Shown here in pieces: positions 1 to 7,360 of a stretch of DNA of 10,812 nucleotides; position 1 is the first letter of the stretch, and each line of letters starts with the position of its first letter. Below the pieces are notes generated by a model. That model saw only the letters and a list, made by a program, of their open reading frames with translations. It ran no database searches and was not told where the DNA came from. The position numbers and the translations under genes were made by a program. This stretch comes from Acidobacteria bacterium UBA6911 (lineage in GTDB: Bacteria; Acidobacteriota; UBA6911): the NCBI GenBank assembly GCA_002451015.1, contig DKBB01000103.1, positions 1 to 10,812 of the forward strand. The letters are read 5' to 3'.

Positions 1-31
1 CACCTCGCATAAAGACAGGAACCCATATTTC

Positions 32-62
32 TTCTGTTTAAAATGGGATTCAATCCTATAAT
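32..62 (+). promoter_or_regulatory. Possible promoter of the DinB-family gene
   Basis: A perfect TATAAT lies at 57-62. No good -35 is visible; the nearest candidate is TTCTGT at 32-37, with a long 19-bp spacer. Transcription would start near base 69 and leave a leader of about 45 nt before the ATG at 115. An imperfect inverted repeat (CCCAT at 22-26, ATGGG at 43-47) overlaps the -35 area and could be an operator or the remains of an upstream terminator. This is a visual match only. Confidence 0.35.
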
Positions 63-114
63 ACATAGGTTGGCAATTGAAAACTCTTCACATAGGGGAA
101 AAAGGAGGAGCAGG

Positions 115-612
115 ATGGCAATCAAAGATTCGTTGTTACCGGAATTCGATACTGAAATGGCAACCGCGCGCAGGGTCATCGAGCGCCTGAAGGAAGATAA
201 ATACGACTGGGCTCCTCACGAAAAGTCGATGAAAGCCGGCCGTCTCGCTTCCCATATCGCGGAGATGGCAGTCTGGGGCACCATCAGCATTTCACAGGAC
301 TCCCTGGACCTGGCACAAGGGCATCAACCGTTCAATGCCGCATCCCGCCAAGAACTTTTGGCCGCTTTCGACAAGAATGTCGCGGAATGCCGGAAAACCA
401 TCGAAGGCGCCAGCGATGAAACGCTCATGCAGTCATGGTCGCTGCTAAACGAGGGGAATACTATAATGACGTTGCCCAAGATCACGGTAATCCGCTCTTT
501 CGTTCTGAATCATATCATCCACCATCGCGGGCAGCTTTCGGTATATCTGCGACTGACCGGTTCGCCCGTGCCTTCGATTTACGGTCCCAGTGCGGATGAA
601 AGCGGAGCTTAA
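115..612 (+). CDS. DinB-family protein (putative metal-dependent enzyme)
   Basis: The product has 165 residues, the usual size for a DinB/YfiT-like four-helix-bundle protein. The family's three metal-binding histidines are visible: H47 in LASHIAEM, and H133 and H137 in LNHIIHHRGQ near the C-terminus. Known members include bacillithiol- or mycothiol-dependent transferases and many DNA-damage-induced proteins of unknown function; the substrate cannot be told here. I chose the ATG at 115 because AAAGGAGGAG (101-110) sits just upstream at good spacing. An in-frame ATG at 43 lies upstream of the likely -10 element and has no ribosome site. No signal peptide or membrane segment is seen. The gene is monocistronic in this window and ends 44 bp before a long hairpin. 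Confidence 0.85.
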   Translation: MAIKDSLLPEFDTEMATARRVIERLKEDKYDWAPHEKSMKAGRLASHIAEMAVWGTISISQDSLDLAQGHQPFNAASRQELLAAFDKNVAECRKTIEGASDETLMQSWSLLNEGNTIMTLPKITVIRSFVLNHIIHHRGQLSVYLRLTGSPVPSIYGPSADESGA

Positions 613-615
613 ACC

Positions 616-657
616 TTATTCCTCTCGGGAAATTCCATTAAGGTAATGCAGGAATAA
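616..657 (+). other. Small imperfect hairpins after the DinB-family stop codon
   Basis: TTATTCCT (616-623) is complementary to AGGAATAA (650-657), and a shorter stem CATTA/TAATG (636-640 and 644-648, loop AGG) is nested between them. The fold starts 3 nt after the stop codon and runs directly into the long hairpin at 656-755. It may be part of a compound terminator between two convergent genes, but it lacks a T-run of its own. Confidence 0.35.
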
Positions 658-757
658 AATCGTACCTGGTTATCCATTCGCCAATTTCCGGCAGGCTGTT
701 GCTTAGGACGATTCCACTTTTGGAAATTGGTAAATGGATAACCAGGTACGATTTTTT
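656..757. terminator. Very long hairpin, probable bidirectional terminator
   Basis: Arms 656-689 and 722-755 are reverse complements over 34 nt with only two non-matching positions (679-680 against 731-732, one of them a possible G-U pair). The loop is 32 nt. On the plus strand the stem ends in a run of six T (752-757). On the minus strand the RNA ends in four U followed by A. The hairpin sits between the stop codon of the DinB-family gene and that of the convergent MFS gene, and the right arm abuts the MFS stop codon. The place fits a shared terminator, but the arms are about three times longer than in ordinary intrinsic terminators, so a palindromic mobile repeat is an alternative. Confidence 0.6.
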
Positions 758-2012
758 AGTGCGGATTCTTCTCGACGCGAAGAAGCAGTATTCCGCCGAT
801 GACGAATAATAAAAGAACGCTCAGCACACCGTACCTGGAATGGCCCATCATCCGAGTCGCGATCCCCATAAGAGTTGGGCCCAGTACGGTGGCAAACTTC
901 CCGAATATATTGTAAAAACCGAAAAACTCTGCCGACCTATCGGCTGGAATCAATCTAGCGAAAATGGAACGGCTCAGGGCTTGGATACCTCCAAGAGAAG
1001 TCGCCGCCAGAAACGCCAGCACGAAGAACATCACGACGGTCAACTCCCGGGACATATCCGGCAGGTAAAATGCGACAAAGGTGATACACACATATATGCC
1101 GATGCCGACATACAGCATATTCCGGGCTGAGAACCGGCCGGCCATTTTCCCGTAAAGCAGGGCACAGGGGAATGCCACAACCTGGGTCATGAGGGTCACC
1201 AGGAACAGGATCATTATATTCAGATTATTGTCAATCCCGTAACTGCTGAACATGGTGATGATCGTATCGATCCCGTCTATATAAAAGAAGTACGCGGCCA
1301 GAAACATAAAGGCCTGGCGGTACTTCCGGATCTCCCGGAAGGTCTTCCCCAACCGGGCAAAGCTGTCCCTTATCGGATGGGAGCCCGGTTCCAGGCAGTA
1401 CTTCTGGCGAACATGCCGCAGCATCGGTACGGAAAGAACCGACCACCATGCGACGACAATCAAGAATGCTATCCTGCCGGTAAAATTCGGAAGCGTTTCG
1501 CTTCCCGTCCGGGACATTTCGATGAAAATCAGAGCGCCCGCTGCCAGATAAGGAATGACGCTGCCGATATACCCCCAGGCGAATCCGCTGGACGATATCC
1601 AGTCCATACGATCCTTTTCCGTAACATCCACCAGGAACGAATCGTAGAAAACGTTCGCTCCGGCATACCCTGTCCTGGCAACAACATAGACAATCAGAAA
1701 CCAAAGCCATTGCCCCACTCCGACTGAGGACATCAGCAGGGTAAAAAGAATCCCGATACACAGGAATGTAACAAAGAGCCGCTTCTTGACTCCCCTGTAA
1801 TCCGCGAATGCCCCCAGAATCGGGGCCAATACAGCCACTATCATCGAAGCAAGTGAGTTTGCAAAAGCCCAGTTGCTTGTAGATATGGCGTTGTCAACGC
1901 CTTGGGAAATTACCCCCTTGAAAAAAAACTGACCGATCGAAGAAATTACAATCAGAGTAAACGCGGAATTGGCAACATCGTATAAAATCCAGTTTCTTTC
2001 CGTTTTGGTCAT
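756..2012 (-). CDS. MFS transporter, UMF1 family (Atg22-like)
   Basis: The product is a 418-residue, very hydrophobic protein with about twelve membrane helices. The N-terminal YDVANSAF (residues 11-18), the motif-A-like loop GAFADYRGVKKR after helix 2, YDSFLVDV, YIDGIDTI in the second half and GGIQALSRS near helix 10 are typical of the UMF1 branch of the major facilitator superfamily, which is related to yeast vacuolar Atg22. Bacterial substrates are mostly unknown. The ATG at 2012 directly precedes the conserved N-terminus and has only a weak GGGA upstream. The gene begins 26 bp after the stop codon of the acyl-activating fusion gene on the same strand, so the two are very probably co-transcribed. 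That link suggests, as inference, a lipid or lysophospholipid substrate. Confidence 0.85.
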   Translation of the reverse strand: MTKTERNWILYDVANSAFTLIVISSIGQFFFKGVISQGVDNAISTSNWAFANSLASMIVAVLAPILGAFADYRGVKKRLFVTFLCIGILFTLLMSSVGVGQWLWFLIVYVVARTGYAGANVFYDSFLVDVTEKDRMDWISSSGFAWGYIGSVIPYLAAGALIFIEMSRTGSETLPNFTGRIAFLIVVAWWSVLSVPMLRHVRQKYCLEPGSHPIRDSFARLGKTFREIRKYRQAFMFLAAYFFYIDGIDTIITMFSSYGIDNNLNIMILFLVTLMTQVVAFPCALLYGKMAGRFSARNMLYVGIGIYVCITFVAFYLPDMSRELTVVMFFVLAFLAATSLGGIQALSRSIFARLIPADRSAEFFGFYNIFGKFATVLGPTLMGIATRMMGHSRYGVLSVLLLFVIGGILLLRVEKNPH

Positions 2013-2038
2013 GTCGGTGTTTCCCGTTTGAGGATTGT

Positions 2039-4543
2039 TTAAAGGAACCGCACCTCGTGTTCCAGCCGCTCGGCAATCTCTTCATATGTAGCGTCGGACG
2101 GGAAGCGGATAGGGTCGCCGAAACGCACCGTCACGTCCCCGTGCTTTTGGGGCCATGTGAATCGGTAGTCCATAATCTCGAAGACACCCTGTATCTTGGA
2201 CGGTACCACAACAACATCCAGTTCCTTCACAAGAAGCCCGACACCGGCCTTGAACTCCTTCACCGTTCCGTCATGGGAGAGTTTGCCTTCAGGAAAAATC
2301 ATAATAGACCACCCCTTGTCCAGGAGTTTTCCTGTGTACTCCAGGCTTTTCTTGATACCGGCATAACGCTGGAAAGGGAAGATGTTGAGTCCCAGCAGCG
2401 CCAGAAACGTCGCCGATTTCCGAAAAACACGCTCCTTGAAAGGTGACCGGCCGGAGTCCCATTCCTGGAAGACGTCGGCCGCCGCGGCCACCGCCATCCG
2501 CCTGCGGACACGCCAGGGAAGCGCCATTGTCAAAACCCCGGCATCGAGATGACTGATATGATTGGCTATCAGAATAAACGGCTTGTCGAGTCCTTCGAAT
2601 TTTTCCCGGCCCATAACCCGGAGTTTCATGTAATACCATAGAATTGGCCGGATGAATCCCGCCTGCAGCAGACGGCGGATGCAGACGGCCCAGCGTGTCA
2701 GCGGCCAGAGCTTGTACTTTGTACCCGATGTTTTGTTCTGGTCGGCTACAAATGCTTCAAGCTCCGCGATAGTCGTCTGGTCGGTTATGAGGGATTCGTC
2801 CAGTTCCACCCGAAGTTCTTCCTCGATAACGCCGACCAGTTCGACCCTTGAAAGAGAATCCATCTGCAGATCCAGACCGAGGGTCGCCGTGGGCGTTATA
2901 CGGCTTGCGGGGGCATTCGAAAGCGATCGGATGATTTCGTATACGGGACCTTCATTGTCAACAGGCACGGTCGCCTCAATTCCCTCGTCCCCTTTCTCCG
3001 CCAGCGCTTCCAGGACAAAACGACGCTGGACTTTCAATGTTGTAGTACGGGGGAAATCCGGTTTGTCCCAAACCGTAAATGCCTGGATCTTCTGGTGGTC
3101 GGCAAGGTTGGCATTTGCTGCTTCGACGATCGCCTTCCCATCGTTCACGTCCTCTGCCAGAAGCAGCACCGCATGTATGACGGTTTGCCCTTCCTGATCC
3201 TTTCCCAGTACACAGGCCTCCTTGACACCCTGAATCCGGTTGAGTTCGGCTTCGATATCTTCCGGGTACACATTCATGCCGCTGGCGGTGAGTATCATAT
3301 TTTTGGTCCTGCCCTTTATGCGCAGGTATCCTTCGGAGTCTATCTCTCCGACATCCCCGGTTCTGTACCAGCCGTTCGTAAAGTATTTTTCCTGTAAATC
3401 CGGTCGTTTGTAATACCCCCGGGTGACATTGTTTCCCCTGACGAGGATCTCCCCATCACCGGACAGTTTGATTTCCTGGCCCGGCAAAACCCGGCCGACG
3501 GTCGCGGGCCGCGGATCCCGAACAGTGTTGCAGGCAACTATAGGAGAAGCTTCCGTGAGGCCGTATCCCTGAATGACCTTCACCCCAAGGTTATTCCAGA
3601 ACTCTTCGACTACGCCATCCAGGGGTGCCCCTCCGGCCGCGAAAAACCGGAGTTTATTGCCGAATTTTTTATGCACCGACCGGAACAGCACTTTTCGCAT
3701 GCCTCTCGGCAATCCTTGCGCTATGCGTAGCATTCGTTCGAAACTCCGAGTCATCCCCTTTGATTCGACTTCCCTTAGTATGCCCTCCCGCAAAGTCTGA
3801 AGCATGAGAGGAACCGTGATAATGGAAGTGATGCCCTCTTCCTGCATAGCCTGCACAATAGCGACTGATTTTCGGGTTCTCAGATAGGTGATCGAACAAC
3901 CGTAGAAAAGCGGTATAAAGAGCCCTCCGTTCTGCTCCAGCATATGACTGAGAGGCAGAACCGAAAGGAATTTCCAGTCTTTGTCATAGGAAAGCACTTC
4001 GCTCAAGGACGCGATGTTCGAAACGATATTTTTATTCGTCAGCACAACGCCTTTCGGTTCGGCCGTCGTCCCCGACGTGTAGACGATTTCGAGGATGTCG
4101 TCCCCAGTGATTTCGGGCTCCTTAAATTTCGGCGGGACTTCACGTATCTGCCGCAGAAGATCCTTAGTGTCCCACCACGGAATGTCCGACTCAATACTCA
4201 TAAATTTTGATTTGATGCCAGCCTTGGCTCCTGTTTCAGCGGCGATGTGTCGGACAAAATCGTGTTTCACCCTCATATCCAGTGGCACGGCGATCACTCC
4301 GGTCAGAGAACAGGCCAGAAGAGCGGCGACCCATTCCGGGCTGTTCGGCGCCCAGAAAAGTATCGCATCGCCTTTTTGGAGCCCGTGGCTCTGATACCAG
4401 TTGGCCATCCGGGAGGCATGGTCGTAGAGGTCGAGATACGAAATGCGAATCGATCGGAAACCTGTTTTCAAGACAAGTGCTTCCCGGTCATGAAACCTGT
4501 AGAGTATCGGCTTGAAGTAATTCGTAAGCGTGTCACTGTTCAT
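2039..4543 (-). CDS. Acyl-CoA/acyl-ACP synthetase - ACP - PlsC-type acyltransferase fusion
   Basis: The protein has 834 residues and three modules. Residues 1-510 are an AMP-forming acyl-activating enzyme: phosphate loop YTSGTTAEPKG (155-165), QGYGLTE (325-331), YRTGD (393-397), and catalytic-type Lys504 in TLKVQRR. Residues about 530-602 are an acyl-carrier-protein domain, with Ser563 in MDSLS as the phosphopantetheine site. Residues about 625-834 are a PlsC/LPLAT acyltransferase with NHISHLD (HX4D, His662-Asp667), FPEGKLS (750-756) and VPSKIQG (780-786). All catalytic motifs are intact. It probably activates a fatty acid, loads it on its own carrier domain and transfers it to a lysophospholipid or glycerol phosphate at the inner membrane. 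The ATG at 4543 has GGTGAGG at good spacing; an in-frame ATG at 4567 lacks one. It resembles E. coli Aas, but with reversed order and an inserted carrier domain. Confidence 0.88.
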   Translation of the reverse strand: MNSDTLTNYFKPILYRFHDREALVLKTGFRSIRISYLDLYDHASRMANWYQSHGLQKGDAILFWAPNSPEWVAALLACSLTGVIAVPLDMRVKHDFVRHIAAETGAKAGIKSKFMSIESDIPWWDTKDLLRQIREVPPKFKEPEITGDDILEIVYTSGTTAEPKGVVLTNKNIVSNIASLSEVLSYDKDWKFLSVLPLSHMLEQNGGLFIPLFYGCSITYLRTRKSVAIVQAMQEEGITSIITVPLMLQTLREGILREVESKGMTRSFERMLRIAQGLPRGMRKVLFRSVHKKFGNKLRFFAAGGAPLDGVVEEFWNNLGVKVIQGYGLTEASPIVACNTVRDPRPATVGRVLPGQEIKLSGDGEILVRGNNVTRGYYKRPDLQEKYFTNGWYRTGDVGEIDSEGYLRIKGRTKNMILTASGMNVYPEDIEAELNRIQGVKEACVLGKDQEGQTVIHAVLLLAEDVNDGKAIVEAANANLADHQKIQAFTVWDKPDFPRTTTLKVQRRFVLEALAEKGDEGIEATVPVDNEGPVYEIIRSLSNAPASRITPTATLGLDLQMDSLSRVELVGVIEEELRVELDESLITDQTTIAELEAFVADQNKTSGTKYKLWPLTRWAVCIRRLLQAGFIRPILWYYMKLRVMGREKFEGLDKPFILIANHISHLDAGVLTMALPWRVRRRMAVAAAADVFQEWDSGRSPFKERVFRKSATFLALLGLNIFPFQRYAGIKKSLEYTGKLLDKGWSIMIFPEGKLSHDGTVKEFKAGVGLLVKELDVVVVPSKIQGVFEIMDYRFTWPQKHGDVTVRFGDPIRFPSDATYEEIAERLEHEVRFL

Positions 4544-4932
4544 AAGAACCTCACCGAAGGATCCCATAAAAACCCGTATTCCGATTCAAGAGTCCGGCAA
4601 GCAACCACAAGACGCGCATTCGGAGTATTCAGAATCCGATGCAATGATTCAATTAATGAAGCACGAAAGTGTGCTCATTGTATCAGAGTTGCCGGTTGTC
4701 AACATCTCGTAAATCCCCCCTAAATAGGTCCCGGGATTGTTACACCCCGTTTTTCAATTAGAAATACAGCAACGACCGTGCCACTCTGGGGAAAAGAGAC
4801 AAGTCACCGGGAATCATCTATTTACAGGATACGAAAAAGACGTCTATAACAAGGGGGATCGTAAAGAACCAGCAGTATACGTATAATCCTTGTGCAATTC
4901 CTGTATGCTTCCGGGAGGCAATCATCGACTGC
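4544..4932. other. Non-coding gap between two minus-strand genes
   Basis: The stretch is AT-richer than its flanks and contains no convincing open frame. I see one weak minus-strand promoter (4677-4702) and a short hairpin AGCAC/GTGCT (4661-4676) near its expected transcription start. No T-run terminator is evident for the dehydrogenase gene ending at 4933. No tRNA, riboswitch or repeat was recognised. Confidence 0.5.
4677..4702 (-). promoter_or_regulatory. Possible extended -10 promoter for the lipid-enzyme/MFS unit
   Basis: On the minus strand, TACAAT (4677-4682) is preceded by TG at the extended -10 position, giving TGATACAAT. A perfect TTGACA lies upstream (4697-4702), but only 14 bp away, which is short for a normal sigma-70 promoter. 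The extended -10 could make up for this. The leader to the ATG at 4543 would be about 125 nt. Visual match only. Confidence 0.3.
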
Positions 4933-5955
4933 TCAGGCCGGACGTCGGCAGTCGACCACGATTTTAATACCTTCACGTTTTTCAGCCACGGCATAGGCGC
5001 GGGTCACTTCCGATAGCGGAAACCGGTGTGTCACTAGAGAACGGACATCCACCTGGCTGTTTTGAACAAGTTGAATCGATCTTGGATATGTATGTTTCAT
5101 CCGGTGTACGACATGGATGGTCAAATCTTTCCGACGGGCGGTGGATGCGGTAAATTCCGTCCGGTCATTCGGTGGAATTCCAATCAGGCATACGCTTCCC
5201 CCGGGTTTGACGGCACCGATTGCGGACTCAACCGCAGCAGGATCTCCGGCCGCTTCGAATGCCACATCTACGCCCCTACCTCCGGAAGCATTCAGAATTT
5301 CTTCCATTTCCCGGCCGCCCCTCGCTTCGAATACTGTCGCCCCGGCAGTGCGCGCCGCCTCGATGCGGTGCGCCAAGCCGGGCAATTCCGTTGCCAAGAT
5401 GGATGTCGCGCCTGCTGCCCGCGCAACCTGGATTATACAAAGCCCTATGGTACCGCAGCCGAATATGCCTACACTCATACCCGGGTTCACATTCCCGCAG
5501 TCAACGGAATAGATTGCCACGCCAAGCGGTTCGAGCATGACGCCCTCAATATCCGACACAGATTCGGGGAGTGCAATGAGAGAGGTCTCCGGCCAGGCGA
5601 TATACTGTCTGAGGGCACCGTCATGAGGCGCATGCCCCGCGAAGCGCAAATTCGAACACAGGTTCGGATTTCCCTCCAGGCAGAATTCGCATTTTCCGCA
5701 GGGACATGCCGGATCGATCGCCACACGTTCTCCCTTTCTCGAACCGGATTCGATCACACCCGCGCATTCGTGACCCAGGATAAGAGGTTCCATAACCCTG
5801 TCGTTTCCGATACTACCGTCCCTCAGCCAGTGTACGTCCGACCCGCACACGCCGACGGCCGTCACGCGCACAAGCGCTTCACCCTCCCCGGGCTCAGGCA
5901 TCGGTTCGTCATGAAGGCGCATGTCTCCCGCGCCATGAATTCGAGCTACCTGCAT
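4933..5955 (-). CDS. Zinc-dependent medium-chain alcohol/polyol dehydrogenase
   Basis: The product is a 340-residue NAD(P)-dependent dehydrogenase of the medium-chain family, close in pattern to sorbitol and threonine dehydrogenases. Catalytic zinc residues are Cys37 (VGVCGSD), His62-Glu63 (LGHE) and probably Glu142 (LEPLG). The structural zinc set is Cys86, Cys89, Cys92 and Cys100. The Rossmann motif GCGTIG is at 166-171, with Glu190 at the end of the following strand, which would fit NAD rather than NADP. The substrate cannot be read from sequence. I chose the ATG at 5955 because the family N-terminus starts there; an in-frame ATG at 6009 adds 18 charged residues with no ribosome site. It lies 94 bp downstream of the RdhA-like gene on the same strand, so joint transcription is plausible. 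Confidence 0.87.
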   Translation of the reverse strand: MQVARIHGAGDMRLHDEPMPEPGEGEALVRVTAVGVCGSDVHWLRDGSIGNDRVMEPLILGHECAGVIESGSRKGERVAIDPACPCGKCEFCLEGNPNLCSNLRFAGHAPHDGALRQYIAWPETSLIALPESVSDIEGVMLEPLGVAIYSVDCGNVNPGMSVGIFGCGTIGLCIIQVARAAGATSILATELPGLAHRIEAARTAGATVFEARGGREMEEILNASGGRGVDVAFEAAGDPAAVESAIGAVKPGGSVCLIGIPPNDRTEFTASTARRKDLTIHVVHRMKHTYPRSIQLVQNSQVDVRSLVTHRFPLSEVTRAYAVAEKREGIKIVVDCRRPA

Positions 5956-5969
5956 ATCGCCTGCTTTCC

Positions 5970-5986
5970 GTGTGGCCTCCCCACAC
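5970..5986 (-). other. Leader hairpin with GGAGG in the loop
   Basis: On the minus strand GTGTGG and CCACAC form a perfect 6-bp stem around a GGAGG loop, 14 nt upstream of the dehydrogenase ATG. There is no T-run after it, so it is not a terminator. The GGAGG is about 20 nt from the ATG, too far to act as its ribosome site directly. It may be a leader structure affecting translation or RNA stability, or chance. Confidence 0.3.
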
Positions 5987-6049
5987 TCTGAATTTTTCTT
6001 AACCCGCATTTCTCACGGATGGAAAACGGATCCAACAAGCCAATCCCGT

Positions 6050-7213
6050 TTATAATGAAGACCAGTCAACCTCTTTGTCGGAAGGTATCTGCAGAATGCC
6101 GTCTCCGGAAACATCCTCCAGGTCACACCACCATTTTTTTGAGTAATCGGGCTTTCCGTAGCCCAGGACATCGTCCAGCCAGGGGGCAAAGCTCCGGGCC
6201 AACGATGAATGGCGCAATAAAGCTCCGGCGGTGCGATGCAGGGGCGTATAGGGTTTGTTCCAGGGACATACGGTCATGCAGGTGCCGCAGCTCGAGCCCT
6301 TCTGGTTGCCGACCCGCATGGACGTGCATTTCTGCACATCGCCGGGCCACCGTTGGTATCCGTTTTGCATCACCTTATCGCCTTCACTCAGTGCCCCGGA
6401 CGGGCATTCCCGCGCGCATTTCTTGCATTTTGTACAAAAGTCCTGGAGGCCGAAATCGATGGGCTTATCCGGAACCAGTGGTAAATCAGTAGTGATAACT
6501 CCAGCCTTGAACCGGGGGCCCAGAAACGGGTGGAGAACGCATTCGCTCATACGGCTCACCTCGCCCAGTCCTGCCCAAAGGAGGATGGGCGGAACAATGA
6601 CCTGGTAGTTCATGGCATGATGAGCCCGGGCCGGCCAACCGAGTCTCCGAATGTAATCCGCCAGGAGACAGGCAATGAAACCGGACGCCGAATAGGCTAC
6701 AAAACTCATGGCATTGCTGATCCAGTCGTGGCCTGTGGCGGCATCGGCCGTTCTCGAATCCTGGTCGACAAGGATTGCAACAGCATATTTATGATTGAGC
6801 GCAATCGGGTCGCCTGTCGCCGCACTATGCGTGTAGACCGCATACCGCGGAAGCTCGCAAATACCGACGGCGTCGGCCCGGAGAAAATAAGCCGTCTCCT
6901 TGATATGACGGGACAAGTATTCGGGATCTTTCGATAAGGGAGCTTCCCGCGGCGCGATATCTCCGTCCACCATCTCCCGCAGCTTCAGTTGCATCGCCAT
7001 GAGGGATGCTGAGAGCGGATGCTTGACGGAGAACCGCTTTCTTTCCCTCTGGACAAAAGGACCGAACTCCCCCCGCAGAGCCCGGTTGAATCCATGATCC
7101 TGTTCATGGGTCCTCTGGATCCCGTCCTCATGTATTTCTATGGTCGGGCGATCGACCCTTTTGATTTTGTGCATCGGGAAGGTTTCCCGGTCGCGCTTCA
7201 AATACCCGCTCAT
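6050..7213 (-). CDS. RdhA-like corrinoid/iron-sulfur reductase, no Tat signal
   Basis: The product has 387 residues and the C-terminal half of a reductive dehalogenase catalytic subunit. AGLGE (214-218), GPR (232-234) and TTDLPL (241-246) match the family core. Cluster one is CX2CX2CX3CP (Cys260, 263, 266, 270). Cluster two is CX12CX2CX3CP (Cys296, 309, 312, 316), the altered spacing typical of RdhA. Known relatives bind cobalamin and two 4Fe-4S clusters and reduce organohalides; many RdhA-like homologues have no proven substrate. There is no twin-arginine signal and no RdhB-type membrane anchor gene here, so the enzyme should be cytoplasmic and probably not respiratory. The ATG at 7213 has GGGGAG five bases upstream. 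In-frame ATGs at 7249 and 7330 are possible alternatives; the latter lies within the divergent promoter. Confidence 0.78.
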   Translation of the reverse strand: MSGYLKRDRETFPMHKIKRVDRPTIEIHEDGIQRTHEQDHGFNRALRGEFGPFVQRERKRFSVKHPLSASLMAMQLKLREMVDGDIAPREAPLSKDPEYLSRHIKETAYFLRADAVGICELPRYAVYTHSAATGDPIALNHKYAVAILVDQDSRTADAATGHDWISNAMSFVAYSASGFIACLLADYIRRLGWPARAHHAMNYQVIVPPILLWAGLGEVSRMSECVLHPFLGPRFKAGVITTDLPLVPDKPIDFGLQDFCTKCKKCARECPSGALSEGDKVMQNGYQRWPGDVQKCTSMRVGNQKGSSCGTCMTVCPWNKPYTPLHRTAGALLRHSSLARSFAPWLDDVLGYGKPDYSKKWWCDLEDVSGDGILQIPSDKEVDWSSL

Positions 7214-7323
7214 AATTACTCCCCGAAAGAATTCCGGACCTGCCAGCATCATACCTTCATCTACAAATTCCGGGGAATCATTTTGTTTTATTGGACCGCC
7301 TGGAAAAAAATAAATAATTTTTC

Positions 7324-7351
7324 TTGACATAATCTAAAGTAGTACTATTAT
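7324..7351 (+). promoter_or_regulatory. Promoter of the BlaI-like repressor operon
   Basis: TTGACA (7324-7329) and TATTAT (7346-7351) are separated by 16 bp, a near-ideal sigma-70 pattern. The expected transcription start, about 7 nt past the -10, falls at about 7358-7360, on or right next to the ATG at 7360. The mRNA should therefore be leaderless. Confidence 0.65.
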
Positions 7352-7360
7352 ATAGTACTA
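7340..7360. promoter_or_regulatory. Probable BlaI-type operator overlapping the -10 and start codon
   Basis: A 21-bp palindrome has perfect 9-bp arms, TAGTACTAT and ATAGTACTA, around a TAT centre. Each arm also contains the self-complementary octamer TAGTACTA (7340-7347 and 7353-7360), so two dimer half-boxes may lie 13 bp apart. It covers the -10 element and the first base of the repressor start codon, where a repressor would block RNA polymerase. BlaI/MecI/CopY proteins are known to bind short palindromes with a TAC..GTA core and to control their own genes. On the minus strand the centre reads TATAAT (7347-7352), so the site might also affect the divergent reductase gene. Confidence 0.65.

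Noticed and set aside
43..114. N-terminal extension of the DinB-family gene from an ATG at 43
   Set aside because: It lies upstream of the probable -10 element and lacks a ribosome site, while the ATG at 115 has AAAGGAGGAG directly upstream and gives the family-typical length.
2652..3197. 181-codon plus-strand open frame opposite the acyl-activating fusion
   Set aside because: Ser/Arg-rich shadow of a real coding region; no domain features.
4905..4925. Possible terminator hairpin (GC-rich inverted repeat) after the zinc dehydrogenase
   Set aside because: The stem is only about six pairs with a G-U, and no T-run follows on the minus strand.
5062..5991. 309-codon plus-strand open frame opposite the zinc dehydrogenase
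   Set aside because: It is antisense to a gene with full catalytic motifs, its peptide is rich in Arg/Cys/His with no recognisable domain, and it has no ribosome site I can see.
6050..7213. Epoxyqueuosine reductase (QueG)
   Set aside because: The second cluster has CX12CX2CX3CP spacing and the AGLGE/TTDLPL core aligns better with RdhA; QueG's C-terminal HEAT-like part is not seen.
7214..7330. 39-residue N-terminal extension of the RdhA-like protein from the ATG at 7330
   Set aside because: The first part is AT-rich promoter sequence shared with the divergent gene and has no ribosome site. The ATG at 7213 has GGGGAG at good spacing. The extension from 7249 remains possible.
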